DNA of 40,609 bases from JBDLSY01 sp041170585. Its GTDB lineage: Bacteria; Pseudomonadota; Gammaproteobacteria; Burkholderiales; Burkholderiaceae_C. Positions 1-8,969 of the stretch are shown here, piece by piece; position 1 is the first letter of the stretch; each line of letters starts with the position of its first letter. The stretch is from the NCBI GenBank assembly GCA_041170585.1, contig JBEDNN010000003.1, positions 1 to 40,609 on the forward strand. Reading direction: 5' to 3'. The notes beneath the pieces were generated by a model, which had not been told where the DNA came from, did no database searches, and saw only the letters and a list, made by a program, of their open reading frames with translations. Both the position numbers and the translations under genes were made by a program.

Positions 1-23
1 GTCATGTATTTTCCTACGGTTTA

Positions 24-64
24 TTTATTATTTATTATTTATTATTTATTATTTATTATTTATT
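24..64. repeat. 7-base tandem repeat upstream of bamD
   Basis: About six head-to-tail copies of TTTATTA, ending 43 bases before the bamD ATG. The same unit in the same plus-strand orientation forms the ten-copy array in front of glmM (11578-11649). The unit is not a multiple of three, so it is free to vary only outside genes. Effect on expression is unknown. Confidence 0.9.
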
Positions 65-107
65 GTTATTGATTAAAATCCATTGTTAAAATTTGAAACA
101 ACATATT

Positions 108-974
108 ATGAATAATTTACCCACCTCACAGTTTAATTTTTATATACCTAATCATTGGATTTGTAAAACAACTTTAACATTGTCTTTAGCATTTTCACTG
201 GTAGCATGCGGTAGTTTAGGGCAAAACACATCAAATGTAGTATTATCAGCGAGTGATGCAACACCCGCCGAACTGTATAGCCAAGCCAAACAACAATTAA
301 ATAAATCTAATTGGTCGGCAGCCATTGAAAGTATGGAAAAAGTACAAAATGCTGATTCACTAGGTATATACGGTCAGCAAGCTTTGTTAGACAGTGCCTA
401 CGCACAATGGAAAGACGAAGAACCTGCCCTTGCACTTTCATTAATAGAGCGTTATCTGCGTCAATTTCCTAAATCAGAGGGCATGCCCTACGCTTTATAT
501 TTAAAAGGTTTAATTAATTTTGATCGTAACACTGACATGATTTCTTTACTCAATAAAGAACATTTAAGCGAACGTGATCCACAGTCGTTACAAGATTCGT
601 ATGAGTCTTTTGCCTTGTTGTCTCAAACATATCCAACCAGTCAATATGCTAAGGAAGCCAATGAACGTATTCCATATATTTTAAAAACATTGGCTAAGCA
701 TGAATTAAATATTGCATTGTTTTATTTACGAAATAATGCTCCAATTGCTGCGATTGGTCGTGCTCAAAACATATTAAAAACTTATCCACAAGTCGCCTTA
801 CAGGAAGATGCCTTAGGTGTAATTGCCGAGGCCTATCGCCAAACTGATATGTACGAAGCACGTGAAAACACTTTGAGTGTATTAAGAGAAAATTATCCTA
901 ATAGCCTTCATTTATTGCCCAATGCCAGTGTGTTATACAAAGCACCTAGTAAATCTTGGTTTAAATTTTGGTAA
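108..974 (+). CDS. bamD: Outer membrane assembly lipoprotein BamD
   Basis: BamD is the essential lipoprotein of the BAM complex, which inserts beta-barrel proteins into the outer membrane; it sits on the inner leaflet facing the periplasm. The N-terminus has a hydrophobic signal (LTLSLAFSLVAC) ending in a lipobox, followed by G and S, so the mature protein would begin at the Cys near residue 34. The rest is helical and TPR-like, with the family pattern of A-x-L-x-x-A repeats, 'YLRQFPKSEGMPYALYLKG' and 'YPTSQYAKEA'. I chose the ATG at 108; an in-frame TTG at 93 would add five residues but is a poorer start and is not needed for the signal peptide. Length (288 aa) is slightly above the usual 245-270. 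A poly(A) polymerase gene follows on the same strand after 122 bases. Confidence 0.9.
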   Translation: MNNLPTSQFNFYIPNHWICKTTLTLSLAFSLVACGSLGQNTSNVVLSASDATPAELYSQAKQQLNKSNWSAAIESMEKVQNADSLGIYGQQALLDSAYAQWKDEEPALALSLIERYLRQFPKSEGMPYALYLKGLINFDRNTDMISLLNKEHLSERDPQSLQDSYESFALLSQTYPTSQYAKEANERIPYILKTLAKHELNIALFYLRNNAPIAAIGRAQNILKTYPQVALQEDALGVIAEAYRQTDMYEARENTLSVLRENYPNSLHLLPNASVLYKAPSKSWFKFW

Positions 975-983
975 CTTTTGTTC

Positions 984-1011
984 AAACAGTATCTATTAAA
1001 CAGTATCTATT
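984..1011. repeat. Direct repeat, 2 x 14 bases, bamD-pcnB gap
   Basis: Two adjacent identical copies of AAACAGTATCTATT directly after the bamD stop codon, in the 122-base gap before pcnB. No other element is evident in this gap. Confidence 0.85.
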
Positions 1012-1096
1012 ATTTATTAAATATTAGCCATCATTTCATTATTTATTGGCTACTATTAATGTTGATGTTAATTAAAATATGTCAAAGTTGTTTTGA

Positions 1097-2563
1097 ATGA
1101 TAAAAAAAATTATTCGCCGCGTGTTTAATCCAGCACCTCATACCACCCACGTAAAGTCAATCCATCAAAAACAAATTATCGTAAAAAAAACTTTAAAATC
1201 AGCTACTGAACCTATACACTATACACTAAAACAACACGGTATTGAGGCTAATTTGTTAAGCCGTGCTGCATTAGAGGTATGCGATGGTTTACACAGCGTT
1301 GGTTTTGAAGCTTATGTAGTGGGAGGTGCAGTACGTGATATGTTGTTAGCACGTGAACCAAAAGACTTTGATATTGCCACCAATGCGACACCTGAACAAA
1401 TTATTAAAGCCTTTCGTAGGGCTAAAATTATTGGTAAGCGCTTTAAAATTGTACATGTTATGGTCGGACGTGAGCTAATTGAAGTCACTACTTTTCGTGC
1501 TGACAAAGAAGGTGATGAAAAAACGGATGCCCATGGCAGAGTACTCGCTGACAATACTTATGGGACTTTAGCAACGGATGCAGCACGGCGTGATTTAACT
1601 GTAAATGCTTTGTACTACAATCCAGAAAACGCTGAAGTCATTGATTTTCATGGCGGTATGGAAGATTTAAAATACCGTCAATTACGTATGATTGGTGACC
1701 CTGCAACACGGTATCGAGAAGACCCTGTACGTATGCTTAGAGTTGCTAGATTTGCTGCTAAATTAGACTTTACTATTCATCCAAATAGTTTTAAGCCGAT
1801 TTTAGAGCTAAAAAGTCTAATTAATAACTGTCCAGCTAGCCGTTTATTTGACGAAGTACAAAAGCTATTTATGTCGGGATACGCTGTACGCACTTTAAAT
1901 ACCTTGCGTACTTTAAACCTTAGCCAAGGTTTATTAACCGTTATGGATATGATGCTAGCTCATCCTGATGCTGATACATTTATTTATTTAGCACTTGATA
2001 ATACTGACCATAGAGTCAATAAAGGGCAATCAACTACACCTGCTTTTTTATTTGCCTGTTTGCTATGGCACGATGTTTTAAAAAAAGCAAATGATTTGGT
2101 GCAGGGCAACGAAAAATCTTTCAACGAAAAATCTTTTCTTGCACGTGAACAAGCAATAACGACTGTTATTAACCAACAGTGTGAAACACTGGCTATTCCC
2201 CGTCGTTACACAATAGATATATGTGATATTTGGGGAATGCAAATACGGTTTGAACAAGTGAGTAAGCGCAATTTAAGTATATTAACGCAGCCTAAATTTA
2301 GAGCAGCTTACGATTTTTTCCTATTGCGTTGTGATGCAGGTGAGCAACCCGTGGCATTAGGTGCTTTATGGACTCACATGCACTTGGCTGAAAGCCGCGA
2401 AGAAGCGAACGAATTATTAGATATTTACTTAGGACAGCTACCTGAATCTACAGCAGCTATTAAAAATATAGTTAAATCAAAAAAACGTCGCCGTAAAAAA
2501 AACAATATAAGTAATATATTAAACACTGAGTGTACTAATGAATCTTTAATATCACCCAAATAA
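1097..2563 (+). CDS. pcnB: Poly(A) polymerase I
   Basis: PcnB adds 3' poly(A) tails to RNA and so marks it for decay. The nucleotidyltransferase core is clear: GGAVRD at residues 76-81, then 'EPKDFDIATNATPEQ' with the catalytic Asp pair at 90 and 92, and RRDLTVNAL near 165. Class II poly(A) polymerases and CCA-adding enzymes share this fold. The basic C-terminal tail (KSKKRRRKKN) and the location directly before folK, as in many beta- and gammaproteobacteria, favour PcnB. Length (488 aa) is normal. One oddity: a 15-base direct duplication around 2107-2136 gives the repeated peptide NEKSF-NEKSF in the C-terminal half, one of several in-frame duplications in this window. Confidence 0.93.
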   Translation: MIKKIIRRVFNPAPHTTHVKSIHQKQIIVKKTLKSATEPIHYTLKQHGIEANLLSRAALEVCDGLHSVGFEAYVVGGAVRDMLLAREPKDFDIATNATPEQIIKAFRRAKIIGKRFKIVHVMVGRELIEVTTFRADKEGDEKTDAHGRVLADNTYGTLATDAARRDLTVNALYYNPENAEVIDFHGGMEDLKYRQLRMIGDPATRYREDPVRMLRVARFAAKLDFTIHPNSFKPILELKSLINNCPASRLFDEVQKLFMSGYAVRTLNTLRTLNLSQGLLTVMDMMLAHPDADTFIYLALDNTDHRVNKGQSTTPAFLFACLLWHDVLKKANDLVQGNEKSFNEKSFLAREQAITTVINQQCETLAIPRRYTIDICDIWGMQIRFEQVSKRNLSILTQPKFRAAYDFFLLRCDAGEQPVALGALWTHMHLAESREEANELLDIYLGQLPESTAAIKNIVKSKKRRRKKNNISNILNTECTNESLISPK

Positions 2564-2588
2564 ATATATTAAATATATTAAACATACT
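2562..2588. repeat. 9-base tandem repeat upstream of folK
   Basis: Three copies of a 9-mer, two exact AAATATATT and one AAACATACT, fill the gap between the pcnB stop and the folK start. They leave no recognisable Shine-Dalgarno sequence. Confidence 0.75.
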
Positions 2589-2593
2589 AACTT

Positions 2594-3292
2594 ATGCAGC
2601 AATTGTACGTTCTTTTAAGCTTAGGCAGTAATTTAGGTGATCGTTTAGCATATTTACAAGCAGCGACCAATGCTTTAAAACAATTCCCTAACGGCTATAT
2701 AGCAGCTGCATCGGCTGTTTATGAAAGTCCACCGTGGGGTATTGATGAAACACCTGCTTACTTAAATGCAGCTTTACTATTAACCGTTAATATCCCTGTG
2801 TTTAATATTTATAGTGCAATGAATAATACACTAAATGATACTGTAAATAACATAGCCAATATTAATACTGATAATATTAAAAAATTATTAAATACCTTAT
2901 TATCGTATTGTCAATTAATAGAAAGAAAGTATCACCGAGTCAGAATTAAAAACAAACAGTATGCTGCTCGAACATTAGATATTGATATACTGTATACTGA
3001 ATTATCAAATGATTATTATAAAAATAATAAAAACCATACAAATGATTGTCAATTAAAAATAATAACTGATAATCAATATAATTATTATTACTCAAATATT
3101 ATTAAAATTGATACTATAAATTTAACTATTCCGCATACACAATTTTCAGTTCGTGCATTTGCATTAAAGCCAGCATTAGATATTTGGTATAGCCAAACCA
3201 GTAGAAAAAGACTATTGTATTGGTATAATAAACCTAATATACAAGTAGATGAAAAAAAAATAATTAGGATTAAATCCATTATATATATATAA
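2594..3292 (+). CDS. folK: 6-hydroxymethyl-7,8-dihydropterin pyrophosphokinase
   Basis: HPPK transfers pyrophosphate from ATP to the pterin in folate synthesis. Family signatures are in order: LGSNLGDR (10-17), ESPPWGIDETPAYLNA (44-59), ARTLDIDILY (125-134) and IPHTQFSVRAFALKP (179-193). The family is normally about 160 aa; this protein has 232. The extra length is Asn/Asp/Ile/Lys-rich sequence at about residues 73-97 and 136-172 plus a basic tail, with imperfect repeats such as NNTLNDTVNN. The usual GR before the ARTLDID block is replaced by HR. The core motifs are intact, so the enzyme is probably active and the insertions would be surface loops. The usual next gene of this cluster, panB, is absent. 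Confidence 0.9.
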   Translation: MQQLYVLLSLGSNLGDRLAYLQAATNALKQFPNGYIAAASAVYESPPWGIDETPAYLNAALLLTVNIPVFNIYSAMNNTLNDTVNNIANINTDNIKKLLNTLLSYCQLIERKYHRVRIKNKQYAARTLDIDILYTELSNDYYKNNKNHTNDCQLKIITDNQYNYYYSNIIKIDTINLTIPHTQFSVRAFALKPALDIWYSQTSRKRLLYWYNKPNIQVDEKKIIRIKSIIYI

Positions 3293-3370
3293 TTCAATTT
3301 TTTAAAGTAAACAGTTACTGTTATTATTACTAATATTGATAATAATTATAAAAAATAAATTAAAATAATA

Positions 3371-3397
3371 AATATTATAAATATTATAAATATTATA
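3371..3397. repeat. 9-base tandem repeat upstream of gshA
   Basis: Three exact copies of AATATTATA in the 149-base AT-only gap between folK and gshA, followed by a T-run. No convincing promoter or ribosome binding site can be separated from this background. Confidence 0.8.
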
Positions 3398-3441
3398 ATT
3401 TTTTTAAATCTTAAAATAACTTTATTAACACAATTAAATTA

Positions 3442-4734
3442 ATGACTACCCCTCACTTAAAAACGGCTCTTAGTGGCGAGTTAGCCACGCTTGAACGAAC
3501 AATGATTGATGCAACTATTCAAATAGAGCGGTGGTTTAGGCTTCAATGGCAAGATAATACCCCGCCTTTTTATGGTTCAGTAGACATACGAAATGCGGGG
3601 TATAAAATAGCACCAATTGATACTAATTTATTTCCTGGTGGGTTTAATAATTTGTCTGATGAAATGATACCCCTTGCAGTCATTGCTGTTCAATCAAGTA
3701 TTGACAAATACTGTCCAGATGCTAAACACTTGTTATTAATTCCAGAGAACCATACTAGGAATATTTTTTATTTAGAAAATGTTTTTCGCTTAATTCAAAT
3801 ATTACAACAGACAGGGTTAATAGTAAGACTAGGTAGTTTAAATCCAGAAATAACTACACCAGTAGAACTGATAACACAGTCAAATAATATACTGGTCATT
3901 GAACCTTTAATACGTTATAAACAAGGTAATCAAGAACGCTTAGGTTTAGCGGGTTTTGATCCATGTATAATATTACTTAATAATGACCTAACTATTGGTG
4001 CTCCAGCTATTTTGCGAGATTTAAATAATCAAATTGTTTTGCCTTCTTTAGAAGCAGGCTGGGCTACCCGTCGCAAAACACATCACTTTTCTATGTATGA
4101 TTGTGTAGCAAAGTTATTTGCAAGTGAGTTAAATATTGATGATTGGTTAATTAATCCTTACTTTGCTAAATCAAGTGGATTAAATTTCTCTGAAGGTACG
4201 GGTATCAGTGCTCTACAAGACAATGTAAGTGACGTACTAGCAAAAATTAAACTTAAGTATACTGAATATAATATTAATGAAACACCTTTTTTAATTGTAA
4301 AAGCAGACGCAGGTACTTACGGTATGGGAATTATGCAAGTAAAAAGCCCTGATGACTTAAACCATTTAAACCGTAAACAACGCAATAAAATGAGTATCGT
4401 TAAAGAAGGCACTCCTGTACATGAAGTCATTGTTCAAGAAGGTGTTCCTACTATAGAACAAGTAAATGGCGCTACTGCTGAACCCGTAGTATATATGATG
4501 GATCGTTTTGTTATTGGTGGTTTTTATCGTATTAATACTCAACGAGGTCGTGATGAAAACTTAAATGCTCCAGGTATGAGTTTCGAGCCATTGGCATTTG
4601 AAAAGCCTTGTAATATAGCTGATAATCACTATCAACAAGGCCATTCAAACAATCGCTTTTATACCTACGGTGTCGTAAGTCGATTGGCACTATTAGCTGC
4701 CAGTATGGAATCAAATACACGCAATATTATTTAA
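3442..4734 (+). CDS. gshA: Glutamate-cysteine ligase (ferrooxidans/betaproteobacterial type)
   Basis: First enzyme of glutathione synthesis: ATP-dependent ligation of glutamate and cysteine. The whole length (430 aa) matches the GshA type found in Acidithiobacillus and betaproteobacteria, which is unrelated in sequence to E. coli GshA. Diagnostic stretches are YGSVDIRNAGYKIAPIDTNL, NLFPGGFNNL, HTRNIFYLEN, ADAGTYGMGIM and MDRFVIGGFYR. In many betaproteobacteria gshB follows; here a membrane protein follows after 15 bases and no gshB is in the window. Assignment rests on recognition of these motifs, not on a search. Confidence 0.87.
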   Translation: MTTPHLKTALSGELATLERTMIDATIQIERWFRLQWQDNTPPFYGSVDIRNAGYKIAPIDTNLFPGGFNNLSDEMIPLAVIAVQSSIDKYCPDAKHLLLIPENHTRNIFYLENVFRLIQILQQTGLIVRLGSLNPEITTPVELITQSNNILVIEPLIRYKQGNQERLGLAGFDPCIILLNNDLTIGAPAILRDLNNQIVLPSLEAGWATRRKTHHFSMYDCVAKLFASELNIDDWLINPYFAKSSGLNFSEGTGISALQDNVSDVLAKIKLKYTEYNINETPFLIVKADAGTYGMGIMQVKSPDDLNHLNRKQRNKMSIVKEGTPVHEVIVQEGVPTIEQVNGATAEPVVYMMDRFVIGGFYRINTQRGRDENLNAPGMSFEPLAFEKPCNIADNHYQQGHSNNRFYTYGVVSRLALLAASMESNTRNII

Positions 4735-4749
4735 AAAATATCAAGAATA

Positions 4750-6129
4750 ATGCTTATGATTTTTTTTATTAAAAAACAAAAACAATGGTTTGATTTTATT
4801 AAAAATACTGCATATTTTTTGTCTACTTATACTTGGGTAGGCATTTTTTTTGCAATGCCTATATCACGGGCATTATTTAATACCTGTATAATATTAACTG
4901 TTCTATTAACTTTATTATCAGGCAATTACTTAAAAAAATATAAAGTAATTAAATCTAATCCAATCAGCTTTCCGTTTTTTATTTTAATAATTATTATATT
5001 AATAGGCAGTATTTATACTGTGGGTAATCAACAAAACTTACTAACTAGCTTTTATGTCTATATAAAAATATTTTTTATGTTGCTATTTTTAAGTATCATA
5101 GATGATATAAAATTAATTCGTAATGCGTTTATTGCTTTTTCTATGGCTATGATCATTACTTTAATATCAACCTATTTAAATATTTGGTATGTTCTGCCTT
5201 GGTCTTTAAGTAAAACAATAGGATTTGGTAATAGCCATCATGTATTTAGAGATTATATTGTTCAAGGGTTATATACTAGCTTTTTTACAACATTATGTGG
5301 TTATTTTTATTTGAAAATAAATACTAGCAAGAAAAATACTAGCAAGAATGAAAGCTATGGTATTAATAATAATTTAATTTTTATTTTCTCAAAATCATCT
5401 ATTATTAAATCATCTATTATTAAATTATTTATTATAATTTTATATATACTGTCTTGTATAAGCATATTATACTTATTAGGCAGCAGAACAGGTTATTTAG
5501 CATTTTTTTTTAGTAATACTATATTTTTTTCATTTTTAATATTAGACAATCATATTGTTAAACAAAAAAAATATTTTTTTGTTTACGCTTTAGTGTTACT
5601 AATTTTATTATCATTAGCCTTTTGTAGTATTTATTTTAGCTCTGAATTATTACAAAATAGAGTCAATTTAGTTGTTTCAGAATTAAGTAACTATACACTT
5701 AATAAAACAAGTTCATCTGGTGTTAGATTATATATGTGGATTACTGCTTATAATATATTTTTACAAGCCCCACTTTTTGGTCATGGTACAGGGTCTTATC
5801 CAGTATTATCTGAAATAGCATTTAATAATAAATTAATATGTGATATTGCTTGCCCACACCCGCACAATCAGTTTTTATTATTTGCAGTAGAACATGGTTT
5901 AATAGGTTTATGTGCGCTATTATTTATAATATGGCGTTTTTTGAAATTTTCTTTTTCACTACATACACCAGAAAAATTATTATTATTAAGTTTTATGGCA
6001 ATTTTTATAGTTGATTGTATAACTCACGGTGCTTTATGGTTGCGTATGGAGAGTTATTTTTTTGTATACATGTTTGGATTATTAATGTCATACGCTAATT
6101 TATCAAAAAAATTACCTCTATTTATTTAA
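4750..6129 (+). CDS. O-antigen ligase/polymerase family membrane protein
   Basis: An integral membrane protein with about ten to twelve hydrophobic segments spread over 459 residues. The large periplasmic loop and C-terminal motifs of the Wzy_C/WaaL family are present: SGVRLYMW-x-x-A-x-x-IF followed by PLFGHGTGSYP (about 322-350) and HPHNQFLLFAVEHGLIG (about 370-387). WaaL ligases join O-antigen to lipid A-core; related proteins polymerise glycans or glycosylate pilin, so the exact substrate is open. It starts 15 bases after gshA and is probably co-transcribed with it. Two 15-base in-frame duplications give NTSKNTSK-like and SSIIKSSIIK peptides in the middle cytoplasmic or loop region (about 5330-5425). 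Confidence 0.8.
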   Translation: MLMIFFIKKQKQWFDFIKNTAYFLSTYTWVGIFFAMPISRALFNTCIILTVLLTLLSGNYLKKYKVIKSNPISFPFFILIIIILIGSIYTVGNQQNLLTSFYVYIKIFFMLLFLSIIDDIKLIRNAFIAFSMAMIITLISTYLNIWYVLPWSLSKTIGFGNSHHVFRDYIVQGLYTSFFTTLCGYFYLKINTSKKNTSKNESYGINNNLIFIFSKSSIIKSSIIKLFIIILYILSCISILYLLGSRTGYLAFFFSNTIFFSFLILDNHIVKQKKYFFVYALVLLILLSLAFCSIYFSSELLQNRVNLVVSELSNYTLNKTSSSGVRLYMWITAYNIFLQAPLFGHGTGSYPVLSEIAFNNKLICDIACPHPHNQFLLFAVEHGLIGLCALLFIIWRFLKFSFSLHTPEKLLLLSFMAIFIVDCITHGALWLRMESYFFVYMFGLLMSYANLSKKLPLFI

Positions 6130-6196
6130 ATATTTCCCATATTTATTTACATGTATGTTAGTAACAATTTTAATAGCTATATTTATTTATATTTAT

Positions 6197-6273
6197 AAAT
6201 TTTTTGTAAATTTTTTATAAATTTTTTATAAATTTTTTATAATTTTTTTATAAATTTTTTATAAATTTTTTAT
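6197..6273. repeat. 11-base tandem repeat in the 325-base gap before fimV
   Basis: Seven head-to-tail units of AAATTTTTTAT (first unit with GT for AT, fifth unit with one A replaced by T) lie in the gap 6130-6454. The unit is close to one helical turn and each carries an A/T tract, so the array should be intrinsically curved. The rest of the gap is AT-rich with no gene or recognisable RNA. Confidence 0.9.
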
Positions 6274-6454
6274 AAAATACTAGTAAAAGAATAATAAATT
6301 ATATTTTTAGATAAATATATCTCTATAAATAATATTTTTATATTTATTGCTTGTAAAATCGATATAAGCAAAAAACTAGTAAAACATATTTTTATATACT
6401 CTTTATTAATTTTTAATAATAAAAACCGTACATTTACAGAACAATTATCTTACT

Positions 6455-8803
6455 ATGCTCAATCATACAAAACGTACTTTGTGTTTTAACACTAAAAAAA
6501 CTATTGGTTCTGCTGCTATCATCTTAATGAGTTTAGCAGTACAAAACACCAACGCTGTCAGTATGAAAGGTTTAAACCTCTTGTCAAATTTAGGTGAGCC
6601 TTTTAGAGCTGAAATTGAGTTGTCTGACATAACAACAGAAGAGTTAAATGCACTAAAAGTAAATATTGCTGCACCAGAAAACTATAGAAAAGAAGGTTTA
6701 GAATACTCTTCTGCAATTAGAGCAATCAAAGCGTCCTTAGTAAGTAAAGCAGGAAAACAAACTAAAATAATTCTTAGTAGCACACAATCAACCGATGAAC
6801 CCATACTCGATATATTAGTTGAATTACAGACTGGCAAAGGTACTGTCTTAAAAAAGTTTACAGCACTTCTAGACTCTCCTGTTTTACAAACTACATTATC
6901 AGATATACCTAATTTGACTTCTTTGAGTAGTAGTATTACTGTAAGCAGTATTTCTTCAGGATTGATATTAAAACCAAGCTTAAAGTTAGATTCAATTCAA
7001 TCAACGCCACTAAACAATAAAAAACCAACGTTTGTTCAGATAAATCAAGCCATCAATAGCAGCACACAACTGCCTAGTTTACCGATTAATAAACTGCCTA
7101 ATAAAGTAACTATAGAGCCACTTAATAGTGTTAAAGTTACTCAAAAAAAGGCCTTAAATCAAACTGTTAATAATAGTAATAGTGTTATTAAACCTAAAAA
7201 AAATTCAAATAACTCAAATAATAAAGATACATTAATAGTTGCTACTACACCTGAAAAAGATTTAGAAAAAATTACAAAAAAAACACCGCAAGAAATTGCT
7301 AGTATTCTAGTTAAAAGTGGTGTGAATGACCAAGAGCAAATTACTAAAATTATCCAAGTAATCGCCGGTACCCCCCAAAAAAATGACTCCTCCAGTATTA
7401 AAACACAAAATAACCCAGTTATTTCAAGTGCTGATAAGCCCCAGATTGTGGATACACCCACCAATATTATCGTACCTCCATTGCCTGTAATAGATGAATC
7501 ATCTACCAAAAAGACTATGCCTATTAAGCCGAATACTGCTTTAGACGATGTAATAAAGCCTGAGTACGGTACTAATTTACCTTGGTATGATACTTTATTT
7601 GGTAAAATCAGTCTGTTCAGTGCATTGTTGATTTTTTTGGGTCTTTTAGGTTTTAGCATTCAACGATTCTTTCAATTTAATCGCCGTAAACACCCAGAAA
7701 AAACAGCCAATCAAAATAAATTTAATAATCAATCTTATTCTAATGAGAAAAATAGCCTAAAAAATACTATTTTTTCAAATTTTTATAAAGAAAAAAATCA
7801 AATATTAAGTGAATCAACTGAGTTCCCCTCTTCTCAAATAAATATCGCTGACAGTATATTAGACATACCGACTGACATTTCCCCTTCTCAAATTAATGTT
7901 GCAGACAGCATCATTGAAAATGAGACAATAAAATCATTTAATAAAAATGGTGGTAAAAAAGATAAAAACGACACTCATTTAACTTTAAGTGATAGCACCA
8001 CTTTAATATCCAAAGTTGTTCAAAAAAACAATAATATACCCGCTATTATTAAGAAGCCAATGCTTATGACAAATACAAAACTCATAATCGTACCTAATAA
8101 ATTGACTAATGAAAGTGCTAGAAAGCAGTACCGATTACTTAAAAATTCAGTGGATACAAAGCCTACCGATTTAACGCCGAAAATCATATTCATCAAATTT
8201 TTACATAAAAATGAATTACTAGACGAAGCAAATATTGAGCTTGAGTCGTTGAAAATGATCACTAAACAGCAAGGACCTCAATGGGCTGAAGTAGCCAGTA
8301 TTTATGATAGTTATCAAAAAAAAGAAAATATGGATTTACATCAATTAAAAACAATTAACTTGCAATTACCATCACAAGACTCTGCTTTAAATTTTCCATT
8401 GAACAATGATTCTACTACTGGGTCTTTAAATCTTGATTTAGGTAACTTAACCGTTCTTATGAGTCCTCCGTCAACTGATATTGTCGCACCAAAAAATACT
8501 GATTTGAATTTTTCAACTGACTTTACTACACAAATAGGCACTCAATCTAATGAGTCTTATAGTAACAATAATGTTCAAAGCGTAAATACAGAATCCTTGA
8601 ATTTTATAAAAACTCCTATTGAATTTAACTTATCAGTAGATAATTCATCTAAAAATACTATACCTATGCAAGTAAATTCCAGTCCTAACACACTTTTTAT
8701 TAAAAATATTGAAGAAAAAATTCCTGTTAATTTTAAATCTCAAAACTTAAACCCTTTGGCTAAAGTACTAACAGTTAAAAATAAAAGTACTACTAATAAA
8801 TAA
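6455..8803 (+). CDS. fimV: FimV/HubP-like polar envelope protein
   Basis: FimV family proteins are inner-membrane, peptidoglycan-facing scaffolds that organise type IV pili and cell poles. After a signal peptide (residues 1-35, ending in NTNA) the protein has the FimV N-terminal signature: MKGLNLLSNLGEPFRAEIEL, with AAPENYRKEGLEY downstream. A long low-complexity Ser/Thr/Asn/Lys region follows, then one transmembrane helix at about 381-403 (LFGKISLFSALLIFLGLLGF), and a cytoplasmic C-terminal half. The usual C-terminal FimV motif, an acidic TPR-like 'LDLAKAYIDMGD' block, is not visible; the nearest match is a short helix around 'FIKFLHKNELLDEANIELESL'. A near-duplicate pair SSQINIADSI/SPSQINVADSI occurs at about 463-487. 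No pilus genes are nearby. Confident on family, less so on function. Confidence 0.83.
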   Translation: MLNHTKRTLCFNTKKTIGSAAIILMSLAVQNTNAVSMKGLNLLSNLGEPFRAEIELSDITTEELNALKVNIAAPENYRKEGLEYSSAIRAIKASLVSKAGKQTKIILSSTQSTDEPILDILVELQTGKGTVLKKFTALLDSPVLQTTLSDIPNLTSLSSSITVSSISSGLILKPSLKLDSIQSTPLNNKKPTFVQINQAINSSTQLPSLPINKLPNKVTIEPLNSVKVTQKKALNQTVNNSNSVIKPKKNSNNSNNKDTLIVATTPEKDLEKITKKTPQEIASILVKSGVNDQEQITKIIQVIAGTPQKNDSSSIKTQNNPVISSADKPQIVDTPTNIIVPPLPVIDESSTKKTMPIKPNTALDDVIKPEYGTNLPWYDTLFGKISLFSALLIFLGLLGFSIQRFFQFNRRKHPEKTANQNKFNNQSYSNEKNSLKNTIFSNFYKEKNQILSESTEFPSSQINIADSILDIPTDISPSQINVADSIIENETIKSFNKNGGKKDKNDTHLTLSDSTTLISKVVQKNNNIPAIIKKPMLMTNTKLIIVPNKLTNESARKQYRLLKNSVDTKPTDLTPKIIFIKFLHKNELLDEANIELESLKMITKQQGPQWAEVASIYDSYQKKENMDLHQLKTINLQLPSQDSALNFPLNNDSTTGSLNLDLGNLTVLMSPPSTDIVAPKNTDLNFSTDFTTQIGTQSNESYSNNNVQSVNTESLNFIKTPIEFNLSVDNSSKNTIPMQVNSSPNTLFIKNIEEKIPVNFKSQNLNPLAKVLTVKNKSTTNK

Positions 8804-8807
8804 ACTA

Positions 8808-8835
8808 TTTTAATAATAGTTAACTATTATTAAAA
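8808..8835. other. 28-base perfect palindrome after fimV
   Basis: A perfect palindrome centred on GTTAAC, with arms TTTTAATAATAGTT and its complement, starts four bases after the fimV stop. It abuts the terminator stem. It could be part of the transcription stop or a binding site; the sequence does not say which. Confidence 0.7.
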
Positions 8836-8875
8836 GCACTGATTTTTAAAGCTTAAAAATCAGTGCTTCGTTTTT
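8834..8875 (+). terminator. Rho-independent terminator of fimV
   Basis: A 16-base perfect stem (AAGCACTGATTTTTAA with its complement), a three-base loop and a T5 run at 8871-8875. It is the best-formed terminator in the window, 30 bases after the fimV stop, and separates fimV from the next gene. The symmetric A/T flanks mean it could work in both directions. Confidence 0.9.
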
Positions 8876-8933
8876 AAAAAATTACGCTTTTTAAAAAAGA
8901 TACGTTTGTAGAAGTAAGCAACAATATTAATAA

Positions 8934-8969
8934 ATAATAAAAATAATAAAAATAATAAAAATAATAAAA
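8934..8969. repeat. 9-base tandem repeat abutting a start codon
   Basis: Four exact copies of ATAATAAAA; the last A of the array is the A of the ATG at 8969. The array occupies the place where a Shine-Dalgarno sequence would be. Copy number would set the spacing between any upstream signal and the start. Confidence 0.9.

Noticed and set aside
93..107. TTG start for bamD five codons upstream of the ATG
   Set aside because: The ATG at 108 is the stronger start and gives a complete signal peptide and lipobox; the extra residues add nothing recognisable.
7159..7659. 166-codon minus-strand open frame inside fimV
   Set aside because: It is a shadow of the low-complexity fimV coding sequence and has no recognisable motif.
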